A DNA stretch of 64,000 bases. Source: Ctena decussata. Lineage: Eukaryota > Mollusca > Bivalvia > Lucinida > Lucinidae. A model generated the notes under the pieces. That model was not told the origin of the DNA, made no database searches, and worked only from the letters and a program-made list of their open reading frames with translations. The stretch is from positions 21,517,928 through 21,581,927 of the forward strand of contig OZ022513.1 in NCBI GenBank assembly GCA_963989385.1. The letters are read 5' to 3'. Shown here piece by piece: positions 10,831 through 22,925 of this stretch. Within the stretch, counting starts at the first letter, position 1; every line of letters begins with the position of its first letter. Both the position numbers and the translations under genes were made by a program.

Positions 10831-11836
10831 CAGTGCTCCAGAAAATTTATTTTTCAATCAGTACCGTACTGGTCAAAATTTTCTTGGATCAGTATCCACG
10901 ATTTTGCTTCAGTATTTGCACTGATCCGACAGATGTAACATGAAAACAAATTTAATTTTAACAGTATTTCAGTGGTACTCCCTGGCTTGACTTTGTCCTG
11001 TAAAATACTGCGCCAAAATCAAAATCTGATTTATTAAACAATTATATCACGACTCAACCTCCTTCTGACTGCTTCACAAAATGTTAATATAAAACTGAAA
11101 CTGATTTACAAATTGTGGTTGATGTTGCCAGAAGGAAGTGAACAGGTCTTTAAGCAAATTGTAATAACCGGTGTGCCCAAACATGACCAAGAATGAGTTT
11201 GCTTGGTACCTGTCTTAGCAGATACTTCAAGATGTTCCAAACATGTTCTATGCCTCATGTGTTTGCGTTAAAAATTTCAATTCTTTCCAGTGCTAATATA
11301 AGCACGAACTGGGTTCATGCCAATCACATTTGGATTTGAACTGCAATTTTCTACCTACCACAATGTTTTTAACCTTTTCTACATGCAGGCATAACCGCAC
11401 CTGAGATAATAGCATTTATTATCTCATAGACGCATCTACGACTTTCGGCTGATTTGTCAGTAGGCCTAAAAAACCGCAGGATAGAGGCCTGCTTGTCCTG
11501 TTGAGAGCTCGAAGCCATGCTTTCCTACTTTCAGTTTGAAGCGACTGGTTTACAGTCCATCTATTTTCCACACATTAGAAAGACTAATTCAGAAGGAAAT
11601 ATTTAGGATCAGTCAGCTTCTCGGTGAGTGCGACGCATAAAGGAAGCTCAGTCTACTTGATGATATTATACTGCAAGCGTCTATGGGAACTTGTCCAGGT
11701 GGTACGGATTACCGGAAAAAATGATCCGTAACGGCTTGAAAGTGTCCGTACCAGGTACATTAAAATTTCCAATAGCTCCGTATCGGCAAAAAATGATCCG
11801 TAATATACGGTGATACGGACGCTATCTGGAGCACTG
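10831..11836. mobile_element. hAT-like non-autonomous element
   Basis: The perfect 12-bp TIR CAGTGCTCCAGA / TCTGGAGCACTG bounds 1006 bases. It splits one 455-bp unit: the unit phrase ATAAAAGCCTAAC is interrupted after ATAAAAG and resumes as TAAAAGCCTAAC, giving a 6-bp TAAAAG duplication. The terminus is hAT-like, although hAT duplications are usually 8 bp. The interior has repeated ATGATCCGTAA and no transposase-like frame. Confidence 0.8.
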
Positions 11837-12214
11837 TAAAAGCCTAACGTACCAAAGTTGACCATGCCGTAAATTAGGTCAAGGTCATCGCAATGTCATG
11901 ATTTGTACAAACTATGATGGGCCCGCACCCGATGCTACATACCAAGTTTCAAGGTCATAGGCCTTTTGGTTCTGGAGAAGAAGATTTTTGAAGGGTTTTT
12001 ACCATATATGGGCGTGGCGGCCATCTTGGTCATACCCGGAACAAACTTTCGTTCCCCCGACCTAGGTAGGCTCCACATGAAATATGGCTTCAATCGGCCC
12101 AGTGGTTTCAGAGGAGAAGATGTTTGAAAATGTTGACGGACGACGGACGGACGGCGGATGCCTGGCTATACTATAAGCTCACCTATGAGCCTAAAGGCTC
12201 AGGTGAGCTAAAAA

Positions 12215-12667
12215 CTCAGAATTCAGTTAAAATCATTAAGATATCATAGCTAGATGACTCTGTTTAAAATTGACCCAATTTGGAGCAATAGGAAATAATT
12301 AATAGTATTGTAAATGACTGCGTAAACCCCGCCACTGCAAACCTTTAATAGATGTTTTCATGATTTCATACATGTACATGTATATAACTCCAGGACTTGG
12401 GCAGATAACCACCTTGTGATAAAAATATAACCATCCCTAGAAGCTATTATTGTATTGTATTTAGAACTGTGTCAGGGGTAGATAATTCCTCGAGAAAACA
12501 TTTTGATCCTAAAAGGAAGCTTTTAGTACTTCGATAATTCGCTGCAAGTTTCAGGAAAATCTCTTTCAACGCTGATTTTATATAGATTTCTTTGTGATCT
12601 TATAAATGTGTACATGCCAGAGGCAGGGGCAGTTAACACTGTTTAACTAAATTCTGGTTGTTGAAGA
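12215..12667. other. Diverged repeat scraps
   Basis: Two phrases resemble the 5' region of the element at 7851: TACATGTATATAACTCCAGG...GGGCAGATAAC near 12370 and GTGTACATGCCAGAGGCAGG near 12608. The rest is not recognised. Confidence 0.45.
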
Positions 12668-13597
12668 AAGCGGCGCATAATACGCCCGTTTAAATGTCAT
12701 AAAGCAGTAACAGAATGAACAAGATTGCTTACAAAAGGAAAAAAAGGATAGACAGACAAAGTGGAACAAGGGAGCTAACCTAAATATACTAGATATACCT
12801 TTTTTGGTTCTACTATATTCCCTTGAAATGATTTATAATATACATACCATTTATTTCGAATGGTTAAGGAGTTAGAGTAAACAGGAAATTTATGCAAGGA
12901 CAGATAATTCAGTAAGTAAGCCAGAGTTGTGGTTCTTGTTCAGGATATATTGCCCCATTATTATACACATTCCTACAAAGCTTCATTCAAATATTTCAAA
13001 AGGTTCAGGAGATATGGAGTGAATGAGAAACACCTGAAAATACTAATCAAATGGAGGTTACTCCAAAATAAAGAAAGAAGGAGCAACCATTCTTATATAT
13101 GACATATTGTCTTGTGATCATGCACATTGCTATAAAGTTTCATCATGATATTCCAAACGGTTACCAAGTTATGGTACGCACAAGATAAGTATACACAAAA
13201 ATAGGCTCAAAGTACTAATGAAATGGACGAAACTCTAAAACAAAGGGAGAGCAGCCATTTTGTACGGGACACATCGTTAGGACTTCATACACATTGCTAC
13301 GAAGTTTTATAAAGATATCCAATGGGATTATCTAGTTATGGTGTGCACAAGACTTGCAGGGAAAAAATTGATCAAAGGGGCATAACTTCGAAATTAAGAA
13401 AGGGGGAGCAACCATCCTTGTACGCGACACTTTCCCCCAACCTAATACATATGCCTATAAAATTTCATGAAGATATCCCAAATGGTTACTAAGTTATGGC
13501 GCGCACAAGAATGTTTACGGACGGACAGACAGACGGACGGATGGACAGCGCCACAACATAATACGTCTGTTTTTTCAAAACGGGCGTATAAAAAAAA
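12668..13597 (+). mobile_element. HINE-like element (GGGCGTATAAAAA family)
   Basis: It starts GCGGCGCATAATACGCCCGTT. Tandem units of about 150 bases follow (TTCATGATATTCCAAACGG-like phrases recur), then a GGACAGACAGACGGACGGATG microsatellite at about 13519-13543. It ends AGCGCCACAACATAATACG...AACGGGCGTATAAAAA. The first and last segments are complementary through ATACGCCCGTT. The element at 46785-48142 is the same family in the opposite orientation. Non-coding. Confidence 0.75.
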
Positions 13598-13770
13598 CAC
13601 ATCAAAATACTCAAGTTATCGAAAAGAAACAAAGTGTTCATGGATGAAAGAACAGACAGACAGATGGACAGACAGGCAGCTAGTCAGAGAGACAGACAGT
13701 CAGATGGACAGATACATGGACAACCAGCTTGGAAACATCACATCCTGCCATTTATGTGTCGCGGGGTATA
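13598..13770 (+). repeat. GACA microsatellite and 3' end of another HINE-like element
   Basis: A GACAGACAGATGGACA-type microsatellite (about 13650-13718) leads into TGTCGCGGGGTATAAAAA, a typical 3' tip of this class. The 5' part is not assigned. This end overlaps the inner boundary of the right inverted-repeat arm. Confidence 0.55.
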
Positions 13771-15600
13771 AAAACCGAGTAATAATTAAAATAAAATAAA
13801 ACAGCAGTTTTAAGGGGAGATAACTCAGAATATCATTGTAGAAAATTATCAGCATAATTTTGGAACAACCATCTAATATACTGTATAACTGCAAAACATT
13901 GGAATAGCTTTGAGTGTAAAAAGCTGTTGTGGTTTTGCGTAAAGTTGGAGAATAAACAAGAGCTGTCGCCTGACAGCATAGCTCGCCTGAATTGGTGCTT
14001 GCCCATCACACAGCCGCTATGGTGGTGTGGACTGCTATGCACAAAACTTCATGCAAGCATGTCCATAATGAAAACACATTTATAAACAAAAGCTATCTCA
14101 GAAATAAGTCTTAAAATAAAATTAAAATAAAAAAATGAAATGAAATTTCAAAGTCCATGAGCTTGAGGTAAAAAAAAACTGATGGGTAGGGGGGAGGGGG
14201 TTAAGCTATGTGGACTGCTATGCATAAAACTTCATGCAAGCATGTCCATAATGAAAACACATTTATAAACAAATAAGTCTTAAAATAAAATTAAAATAAA
14301 AAAATGAAATGAAATTTCAGAGTCTATGAGCTTGAGGTAAAAAAACTGACGGGTAGGGGGGAGGGGAGGGGCTAGGATGTATCAAAACCCTGAACCATTA
14401 TTTAACATCGGTCCAAGTATTAGTATCAACTGAGTCCATCATCGTGGCACTGTGAAATTATGTCTTCATAAATATAAAACTTTAACCAAAACCTTTAAGA
14501 CAAAATTCTAAGTCGATGACCTTGACTTCAAGGTCGTCCAGTGGGGTAAGTATAAGGTGTTTTGTAAAAACTCAAAAAAGAGTCTAACATCAGTTCAAGT
14601 ATAAAATAAATCTCTGCAAAGCATTATGAATCAGTATGCAATTACAAAACTTTAAAAAAGACAAAAATTTCTTAAGTCCCTGACCTTGACATCAAGATCA
14701 CTGAGCTGGGTTGGGGTAGTACTAAGTAGATCTAACTACAGTGCAAATATAAAAAGAATTCATCTATGGGTTCAGGAGATATACGTCTTTAAAAAACTTT
14801 AACCAAAACATCCAATCAATAAAAAGACAATATTCTAAGTCCATGACCTTGACATCAAGGTCACAGAGGGGGTAGGGAGTAGTACCTTCAAAAACTTTAG
14901 ACCAATATCTAACTTTAGTGCAAGTATCAAAGGAATCCATCCATGGGTTAAGGAGATATTGGGCTTTATAAAACTTTAACCAAAACATCCAGTCCAAAAA
15001 AAACTACCAATTTTCTAAGTCCATGACCTTGACATCAAGGTCACGGAGTGGGGTGAGGGTGGTATCCTGTTAAACCTTAGACCAATATCTAACTACAGTG
15101 CAACTATCAAAAGAATCCATCCATGGGTTAAGGAGATATAGGTCTTTAAAAAAACTTTAACCAAAACATCCAATCCGAACGCCGACGCGGACGCCGACGC
15201 CGTGGTGACAACAATAGCTCTTCCTGAACTTTCGTTCAGGCGAGCTAAAAAGGCTAAAATTTAGGTATGTCATACAAGTGAGTATAAACGCACTGCATGC
15301 AGAAAATTCACAAAAGTATCATAATCATTTGTTATATCTGGCATTGCATAAGGAGTCATGAAATGGTAGACTTCCAGTGCTAAGCAGCAAATAAAAATAT
15401 AAGCATTTTCTTAACAGAACCCTCTTCGGGTCAGAATTACCCCACCCACTTTCATCTTGTACACACCAAAGAAACCTTCACCAATTGATTTAATATTGCA
15501 TGACATTACAGCCAACACATATTACTTTTAGTCTACAAAGTTTAAAGAAAATCGGTTGTGGCCATGAAAACAGCCTTATAGACACCCCTCCTTTAACATG
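13738..15600 (-). repeat. Right arm of the large inverted repeat pair
   Basis: The segments 13738-13956 and 15251-15600 together are the reverse complement of 5628-6720. They are separated only by the HINE-like element at 13957-15250. The uninterrupted TTTAAAGAAAATCGG at 15541 is the empty site for the TTAA element of the left arm. Confidence 0.8.
13957..15250 (+). mobile_element. HINE-like element (ACAAGAGCTGTC...GGCGAGCTAAAAA)
   Basis: The 5' tip is ACAAGAGCTGTCGCCTGACA followed by TAGCTCGCCTGAA. There is an early direct repeat (14033-14155 versus 14211-14340). Tandem units of about 160-180 bases follow, each with CATGACCTTGACATCAAGG. A GACGCGGACGCCGACGCC stretch and TTTCGTTCAGGCGAGCTAAAAA end it. 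TTCAGGCGAGCTA is complementary to the 5' TAGCTCGCCTGAA. In the left arm the insertion site is just a T/A run between GAGAAT and GGCTAAAAT (reverse sense), so no more than a few A bases are duplicated. Confidence 0.85.
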
Positions 15601-16185
15601 GAGAAAAAAAATAAACAGGTTTTAGCAGTACTTTAATCTATGTTTTCACCTATGTATAACAAAGTAGTCAATGTTAAATAGCAGTCTATGACTGTCAGAG
15701 AGCTGCATAAGCTACTCAGAAAGAACACAATAACATAGTACATAATTACTATCTTTACTGAGACTAAAACAGCTGCCATGATTAAGCTCAAACAAAAATC
15801 CTCTCTAGTCCGTCGTAGAAGTCACTTCTCCCTCTTTGTCTCCCACTTCTCCCTGTTTGGCCTGGGAGGAGAAGCGACTTCTCCCTAAATTTTTGGTCTA
15901 GGATGGGCCCTGCTACAGTAGCTTCAATGAGGAACTTATGAAGGGTCACAACTAATGTTTTCATAAATATGGAAAATTATCCCCAAATTATCCTAGCTGG
16001 AACACTGTTTGAGAGATATCTTTTTGCAATAAAAGCATAATTATGATGTGACCCCTGACAATGGAACAGTCTCTTTGCATTGTCATTTTTACGGAAATAA
16101 GGAAAATTATCCCAAAATTATCCCTGTTACCAATTCTTATCTACACATAACAAAGCCGAGACACAATGATTGGTATGACAATAGA
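15601..16185. other. No gene; short ACTTCTCCCT repeats
   Basis: AT-rich. Around 15826-15888 the phrase CACTTCTCCCT recurs and is partly inverted (GGGAGGAGAAGCG). Diverged copies of a dispersed GGGTCACAAC...TTATCC repeat lie at 15945-16130. Confidence 0.5.
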
Positions 16186-16190
16186 TAGGA

Positions 16191-16371
16191 GTAGGAGCCC
16201 TGGTAGCTCAGTTGTTTAAGCGCTGGCCTGCTGATCTAATGGTCCTATGTTAGAGTCCCGCTCAAAGCGAGTATTTTCAACTGCACACGTCCTTTCATTA
16301 TCACTCTCCCATCATCCTGATATGACTGAAATACTGTTGAAAAGGATGTTAAAATCACAAGTCATATATAT
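16191..16371 (+). mobile_element. tRNA-derived SINE, older copy
   Basis: The head has an A-box-like TAGCTCAGTTGTTTAAGCG and a degenerate B box near TGTTAGAGTCCC. The body ends GATATGACTGAAATACTG, then AAGGATGTTAAAATCACAAG and a TATATA tail. It is the same family as the better copy at 40988-41187. TGACAATAG occurs just upstream (16176) and downstream (16379), a possible but imperfectly placed target duplication. Confidence 0.75.
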
Positions 16372-16569
16372 ACACCCCTGACAATAGCTCACTACAGCCT
16401 TCAGCACAGTGAGCTAAAAAGGTTACAAAGAATCATGATACATACCAAAAACTTTGGTCCAATCATCCTGCATGGTCCACACCATGTGGCTGTGAAATCA
16501 ACAGCAATTAATTGGTCCGGTTTGCCATTCTTCAAATCAGTCCAATCCTTCTGTGAAAAAAATGTAAAA

Positions 16570-18173
16570 CTAGAAAATTGTGTCTGTAAGACACTAATGA
16601 TGCCCCCGTGCAGCGCTTGTCACAGGACGTGTACATCCCTAAAGCACCTTTCAACTTTCAAGCACAAATACTATTCACAAACAATCCACTGAAAACATTA
16701 CACAAACTTCATACCCTTTAGTGCAAAATTGCAGCCCAAAATGACTAAGTTTAAAAGGCCATAATTCCTTCAAAATTAAATTTTTTATTCTTTTTTTTTT
16801 CCCGCCCAGTCTGATCAGAGTCTTCTCTGTCCGCATGAAGGTAGCTTAGACCCTTAGCTTCCCTTTGAACACTTTACGAAGAGTCTGGTCAAACTGGGCG
16901 GATGCCCAGGCTGATCTGAGGCTGCGCTGGGCGCACAACCACATTGTAAGTTTTGTCATGTTGCGGCTCAAATTACTTATGCTACAATGTAAACATATAC
17001 CTAAAATGACTACAATGACTAAGTTGAAAAGGCCGTAATTCTGTCAAACTGATTCTACCAGCAGTTCCAACAAAAACCCACATGCACATCTTCAATGTGT
17101 CCACAGCACGTATGCAAGGTTTGAAAACAATCCATTGAAAATGGGGGGAGGAGTTGCTTAAACAAACTCCATACCCTGCAATACAAAATTTGCCTAAAAG
17201 ACTAAGTTCAAAAGGCCATACATCTGTCAAAATTAATTATAGTTCCATCCAAACTCAACATGCACATCTGCAATATGTCCACAACATGTAGGCAAGGTTT
17301 GAAAAAGATCCATTGAAAACAGGGTGGGAAGGGAGAGAAGTTAATTACACAAATCCATACTTTACAATGCAAAAATTTGCCTAAACTGACTAAGTTCAAA
17401 AGACCGTATTTCTGTCAAAATTGATTCTAAGTCCAACAAAAACCCACATGCACATCTTAGATGTGTCCTCAGCATGTAAGCAAGGTTTGAAAACAATCCA
17501 CTGAAAACTGTGGGACAAGTTGATTACACTAACTCCATACCCTACAATCCAAAAATTTCCCTAAAACAACTAAGTTCAAAAGGCTGTAATTCTGTCAAAA
17601 TTAATTTCAGCTACATCAAAAACCCATATGCACATCTTCAATATGTCCACAACATGTATGCAAAGTTTGTAAATGGTCCATTGAAAACTGTGGGAGGAGT
17701 TGATTACACAAATCAAACTCCATACTCTACAGGGCAAAAATTTGCCTGAAATGACTAAGTTCAAAAGGCCATAGTTCTGTCAATATTAATTTAAGCTCCA
17801 CCAAAACCCACATGCACATCTTCAATATGTCCACAATAAGTATGCAAAGTTTGAAAATGGTCCATTGAAAACTGTGGGAGGAGTTGATTACACAAACTCC
17901 ATACCCTACAGTGCAAACATTTACCTTAAATGACTACGTTCAAAAGGCCCTAATTTTGTCAAAATTAATTTTAGCTCCACCAAAAACCCACATGCACATC
18001 TTCAATATGTCCACAATAAGTTTGCAAAGTTTGAAAAAGATCCATCGAAAACTGTGGGAGGATTTGATTACACAAACTCTATAACCTAAAGTGTGATGGA
18101 CAGACAGACAGACAGACAAACAGACAGGGGCAAATCTTAATGCCCCCTAACTATCGTCACAGGGGCATAAAAA
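16570..18173 (+). mobile_element. HINE/pearl-like element, 185-bp tandem units (copy A)
   Basis: The start CTAGAAAATTGTGTCTGTAA, then GATGCCCCCGTG, is shared with the copy at 51162. The body has about six units of roughly 185 bases, each with CTAAGTTCAAAAGGCC, CCCACATGCACATCTTCAAT and GTGGGAGGAGTTGATTACAC. A GACAGACAGACAGACAAACA microsatellite follows. The end ACTATCGTCACAGGGGCATAA is complementary to the 5' ATGCCCCCGTG. A MITE interrupts the first part of the array at 16801. Confidence 0.85.
16801..16978. mobile_element. MITE (GATCAGACTGGGCGG family) nested in the HINE-like element
   Basis: CCGCCCAGTCTGATCAGAGTC on the left, here as CGCCCAGTCTGATCAGAG, pairs with CTGGTCAAACTGGGCGG. The right side runs GCCCAGGCTGATCTGAG, then GCGCTGGGCGCACAACCAC, then TTGCGGCTCA. 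The outermost left arm is missing. Confidence 0.7.
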
Positions 18174-18234
18174 CCCTAAAAATTGGGGCTCCTTAATAAA
18201 ATATATACCCTATAACTCCCCTACTGTTAAAGTC

Positions 18235-18400
18235 ACTGAAATATTTCACTGAAAATTTCAGTGAATTTCACTGATACACTAAATTTAGTGAAATTCCAGT
18301 GCCCAAGATAAAATCACTGAAATTTCAGTGAAAGTCCAATGACCAAGACTAGATCTTTGAAATTTTAATGAAACCGCATTTACCAAGATGGCCATAAATG
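18235..18400. repeat. Palindromic-core array, TCACTGAAATTTCAGTGA (left)
   Basis: Repeated variants of the perfect palindrome TCACTGAAATTTCAGTGA. The matching array is at 22450-22680 at the other end of the foldback. Confidence 0.75.
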
Positions 18401-21400
18401 AATGCATGCAGTATGTGATATGTATATTTTTATACACATGCAGAGCCCCACAGGAATGTATGCATCAATGTAATTATATGCCCCTTAAACTAGCATCGAA
18501 ATTTCAGTAAAATTTCATTGCAATTTCATATCATGTGACTGCCAGAAATGGATGGAATTTGAAGGCTGTGGTAAAAAAATTAATTGTGAAGAATTTCTAG
18601 ATGACAAATATGATAGGAAGTTAGCTGACATAGTGAGGCCACAGTTTCTAAGGTTTTAAAGTAAAAAGGATGCTGGGGTTGTGCAGAAATGGAACAATAT
18701 GGTGACTGTCATGCACTTTTCGAAAGGCAACAAATATCTGCAGGAGGTTTGTGTAGGTTAACTGATGATTAAAGTGTTAGTATGTCCTATAATAGAAAAA
18801 GGATACATTAGAAATAAATACTTTTGTGTTTTGATTTTTTTTTTCAAGTAAATGTAAGACAAACTTTTGAAATGGGTGGGGTAACAGGGTGGCATGTCAC
18901 CATAATGAAAAGGCGGGATGGTTATTTTGCTCAGAGGTTGAGCAGTTGGCATTCATTATGATATATAACTGTGAGTGTTGTTCATTCTTAATTGCCAATA
19001 GTTCTTGCTAATTTAAACTGTTAATCATTCAGATCTTAGAGATTTTTTCCTTAACTTACTGTGAAATTTCTCTGAAAGGACCTGGTATGATAAGGGCCGT
19101 TTTTGGCCCCCATTCAAATTCTCTTTAAAATGCATGGTTTCTATTGTTTATTATTTGTGCGTATGGGAACAAGCAGAAATAATATGTTTCGTGTTAATTC
19201 TCAGAATAACATGATTTCTGACTGACTTGCCTACGTTGTTTCAATAAAATGAAGGAAAATTGCGAGAAAATGTGAGTTTAATACATATTCCTTTAAAGAA
19301 ATAAGTCATTACAATAACTTTTGAAAGCTCTTAACACACGCCTGGTAAACTATCACAGGTACCTCCGTCTGAGGTACCGATAAAAAGTTGTGACAGGCAC
19401 CAGGAGCTGCCTGTGACTGCCCAAAAAATGACAACAAACGGCAGGTATTCCCCTTTTTTGACAAAATATGAAATAACCAGGGAGTTTATTAAAAATCAAA
19501 AAGTGCTATTCGACCCTTATAGACATAAAGTTTTGTCACACATTATATCCCCCTGAACTTTCCATATCAACCAAAGATACGACTTTTGAAGTGGCTCTGA
19601 TGTCAGCCCACAGTACTCAAAACATAAAGAATTCGGCCGTTTTTGGTCTTAAATGCAGTGATCTTGCATACGATTCTGTTTTTCTCGGCACACTGGTGTT
19701 AAGGTAACCTCCTTGCTAAAATATAAATGTCGATTGACTAGAAATAAGGCTTGATTTTTTTCAAAACAACAGCTGGAGGTGCCTGCAATTGTGTGGAGGT
19801 GCCTGTGATGTAAGCAAATATAGTGAAAAACTGAGTAGTTATTGCAGCTGGAAATATTGACATCTTCTCTTAAACACTGCTTGAAAAGAATCATTCATTC
19901 AACGACCCATTAAGCTATCATAATGCGTATATCATGAAATTCCATGTTAAAATTTCTAAAACACCACCTCAAAGAGTTATTGCCTAATTTGTTTCCGCTT
20001 CTGTTAGTCAAACATTGACGAATTTCACATAATTGCTGAAAGTTAATTGCCTAATTCAGTGTTAGAATCGTTATGAAATGTGCGCTTAAATAAGAGTCAA
20101 CATTTTTGTGACTGGTGATGATTGTGATCGGGAGGTGCTGGCTGTGAGTCATTCCAACTTGTCAGAAATTGTCGAGGTCACACGTCATGCCAGCTACACG
20201 TATGGTGTGTCAAATTGTCAAAATTGCCGATACCCGTCAACAGGCATACTCGTACATGTATCTATAGTGTTGATCCTTTTGGTACCTCATATGTGTCTCT
20301 CGCATGTGTCGTATGACGCTCGCTGTATGTGTCACTTTGTGGTAACTGGAGTGATAGGTGCTACAAGTGATTCGGTCTGGCTAGTTTTGAATTGTTGGCG
20401 CTAGAATCCAAATACATCTGTAAGGCCTACAGATTACATCATCGGTAGGTGACATGTTTTCAATATTAGACCTTTTAGTATATTGAAGTGATCGGAATCT
20501 TGCTGTAAATAACATGTAATTCAAAGTCTCCGAATAGCCACTGCATCAAATTCGGTTACAAAAGAGCACGTTTACTACATAAAAGTCATCTTCCGAAACG
20601 TTGTTTTTGCAAACGTTTCGAGTAGCTAGCATGGCGTGTGACCTCGACAATTTTAACGATTTGGAATGACTAACAGGCAGTCATCACCATTTACAAAAAC
20701 GCTGCCTCTTATTTAAGCGCATTTCATAACTATTCTAACACTGAATTAGGCAGTAAATTTTCAACAGCTATGTACGACTTGTCAATGTTGGACTAAAAGA
20801 TATGGAAACAAAACGGACAATAACTCTTTGCGATGATCTGCTTTGGATTTTGGATTTCTGTTGTGAAGCATCAATGTTACGTGTTCTTATGTCCGCTTGT
20901 CTGTAGTCTTCTGGCAGTAAGGTCACCTGTATAGCTGCCCACTTTGCTTTCTGGTTTGTTTTGTAATTCAAAATATAAAATAGGTAAAACAGAAGTTAGC
21001 GATTTTTTTCATTTGGGGAGGTGAATTTCCACCTGTCTGGGAAAGAGCTCTTTATTCGGTTTACCATGTGTGTCTTTTATGAACTATTGTCAATATATAC
21101 TTACTTCCATCTTGGTTTTGAGAGCAGGATGTAGAATCTGATTGTATAAGTTCATGATCATTGTCTGTCGTTTTAACAAAAATATGTTCATGATATTCGC
21201 ATTATGATAGATTAAATGGCGACGTTGAATGAACGATTCTTTCAAGGCAGTGGTCTAGAGATGAAGAATATCAATATTTGCAACCGCTATAGATCTTCAG
21301 ATTTTCGCTATATTTTCTTACATCACAGGCACCTCCATTCCGTCACAGGCACCTCCGGTTGTTTTTTTACCGATCCAGCCTTATCTGGAGTTTGTCGGCA

Positions 21401-22100
21401 TTTATATTTGGACAAGGAGGTTTACTTTACGTCAGTGTATCCAGATCAATAGATTCCTATGCAAGAAAAGTGCATTTAGGACCTAAAACAACCAATTTGT
21501 TCTTGTTTTGAGTACTTTTGACTGACCTTAATGCCACTTCAAAAGTCATATCTTCTGTATATATGTAAAGTTACAGGGGATATACTATGTGACAAAGCTT
21601 AATATATATAAGGGTCGAATAGCATTCTTTGATTTTCAATAAACTCCCTGGTTATAATGTATTTCATCAAAAAAGACGAATACCTACCGTTTTTTGTTTA
21701 GTTTTGGTCCGTCACAGGTAGCTCCGGATGCCTGTCACAACTTTTTATCGGTACCTCCGCGGAGGTACCTGTGATAGTTTACCAGGCGTGTTAACAACAG
21801 GCTTTTGATGACATGCTTATATGTAAGATTGCACTGCTAATTACCTGTGCACTGCACAAGGCCTCTCCAGGTACCCCACCCACTCAAGTTTGCAAGTCCA
21901 GAGATGCTAACCAAAAAATTCCAACAAATCAAAATGAAATGTATACCAGATTATTCCTTGTGTTCTAACTAAGAAAATGAATACCCACAACATATGTTTA
22001 TTTTGTCTATGAGCGGAGATATGGGCGTTTTTATGTTGAGAACGCTGGGAAAATGTTCCAAACGCGGCCAGTTTGGTAACAAAAAGTTAAAAATAAACAT

Positions 22101-22199
22101 TGAGCCCGGTCTCCAGCACATTTAATATTTTCATGGCATGTAAATATATTAAAATTTTATCTGTATACAAAATATAAAATGTGCTGGAGGCCGGGCTCA
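22101..22199. repeat. Small hairpin MITE
   Basis: TGAGCCCGGTCTCCAGCACA at the left returns as TGTGCTGGAGGCCGGGCTCA at the right with one unpaired position. The AT-rich spacer brings the total to about 99 bases. It lies in sequence private to the right arm of the larger foldback. Confidence 0.75.
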
Positions 22200-22449
22200 T
22201 ATATTTTGAAAGCCACAAAGGCTACCAAATTCGTCATTTTCGTCAGAATCCGCTGGAGGTATGGATATGTTCAGTACAAATATCACAAATATTTTGTGCA
22301 AGAACTGGTTAATTTTGTGTTTGCTATTACATTCAAGGTTTGAACTTTCATATGAGTACATTTTTATTATGGAAATAAGACTTTTGAAAAATGAGTTTTC
22401 TGGGGGCCAAATATGGGCCTTATCATACCAAGTCCTTTTAAAAAAATTT

Positions 22450-22682
22450 AGTGGTATTTCTCTGGAAGTTCAGTGATATGTCACAGCAGATACCACTGAA
22501 ATTTCAGAGAAATATCAGAGAATTTTCTTCTTGAAATTTCAGTGGAATTTCACGGGGTTTCAGTGAAATATCACTGGAAATTCAGGGAAATATCACTGGA
22601 ATTTCAGAGAAATATCAACAAAATTTCAACGAAATGTCTGACAATTTTTTCCCTGAATCTCTGAAATTTCACTGGACATTTT
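22450..22682. repeat. Palindromic-core array, CTGAAATTTCAG (right)
   Basis: Closely spaced TCACTGGAATTTCAGAGAAA-like units mirror the array at 18235-18400 and form the right end of the foldback. Confidence 0.75.
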
Positions 22683-22925
22683 CAGTAGGGTCTCCTGAAA
22701 ATGGAACAATTTTAGGAGCAGTCTGATCTGGATCTGCACTGTTTGCTCAGACCTATCTGTCAGACTCTATCCCAATACTTAGAATTCACAGTGGACAACA
22801 CACATCAACACTCAATTTCTCAGGTCTTTATCGACAAGGACGCAACTGCCTATATGCAAGTACGCAGAATGGTATTGAAATTTTGTTAAATTTCAACGCG
22901 AACCTGCATATTAGATCCCCTGCGA

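Larger units (their letters stand above)
7851..12214 (+). mobile_element. HINE/pearl-like element with 455-bp tandem units
   Basis: The 5' end has a small hairpin (AGGACCAATGGTCCT) and TAGCTCACCTGA. The body is a tandem array: units starting near 9560, 10015 and 10470 are spaced exactly 455 bases and nearly identical, while flanking units (8160, 8620, 9080, 11860) are more diverged. The 3' end has a GACGGACGG microsatellite (about 12137-12160), then the hairpin AGCTCACCTATGAGCC/GGCTCAGGTGAGCT and an A-run. The 5' motif is complementary to the 3' tip. This layout fits bivalve pearl elements and Helitron-like non-autonomous elements. No protein is encoded. A hAT-like element interrupts it at 10831-11836. 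Confidence 0.8.
18218..22690. mobile_element. Giant foldback element, about 4.5 kb
   Basis: The ends are CCCTACTG (18218) and CAGTAGGG (22683-22690), each beside TTCACTGAAATTTCAGTGA-type repeats (18235-18400 and 22450-22680). Moving inward, further blocks match in inverted order: GACCTGGTATGATAAGGGCC at about 19080 with its complement near 22410; GGTAAACTATCACAGGTACC near 19347 with its complement near 21765; and the stretch 19970-20200 with 20600-20830. The non-paired middle is about 20215-20600. Arm lengths are uneven because each holds private sequence. I see no transposase and no clear target duplication. Confidence 0.75.

Noticed and set aside
20108..20404. 98-residue frame in the centre of the large foldback
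   Set aside because: No similarity to a known domain, and half of it lies in a foldback arm whose mirror copy does not keep the frame.
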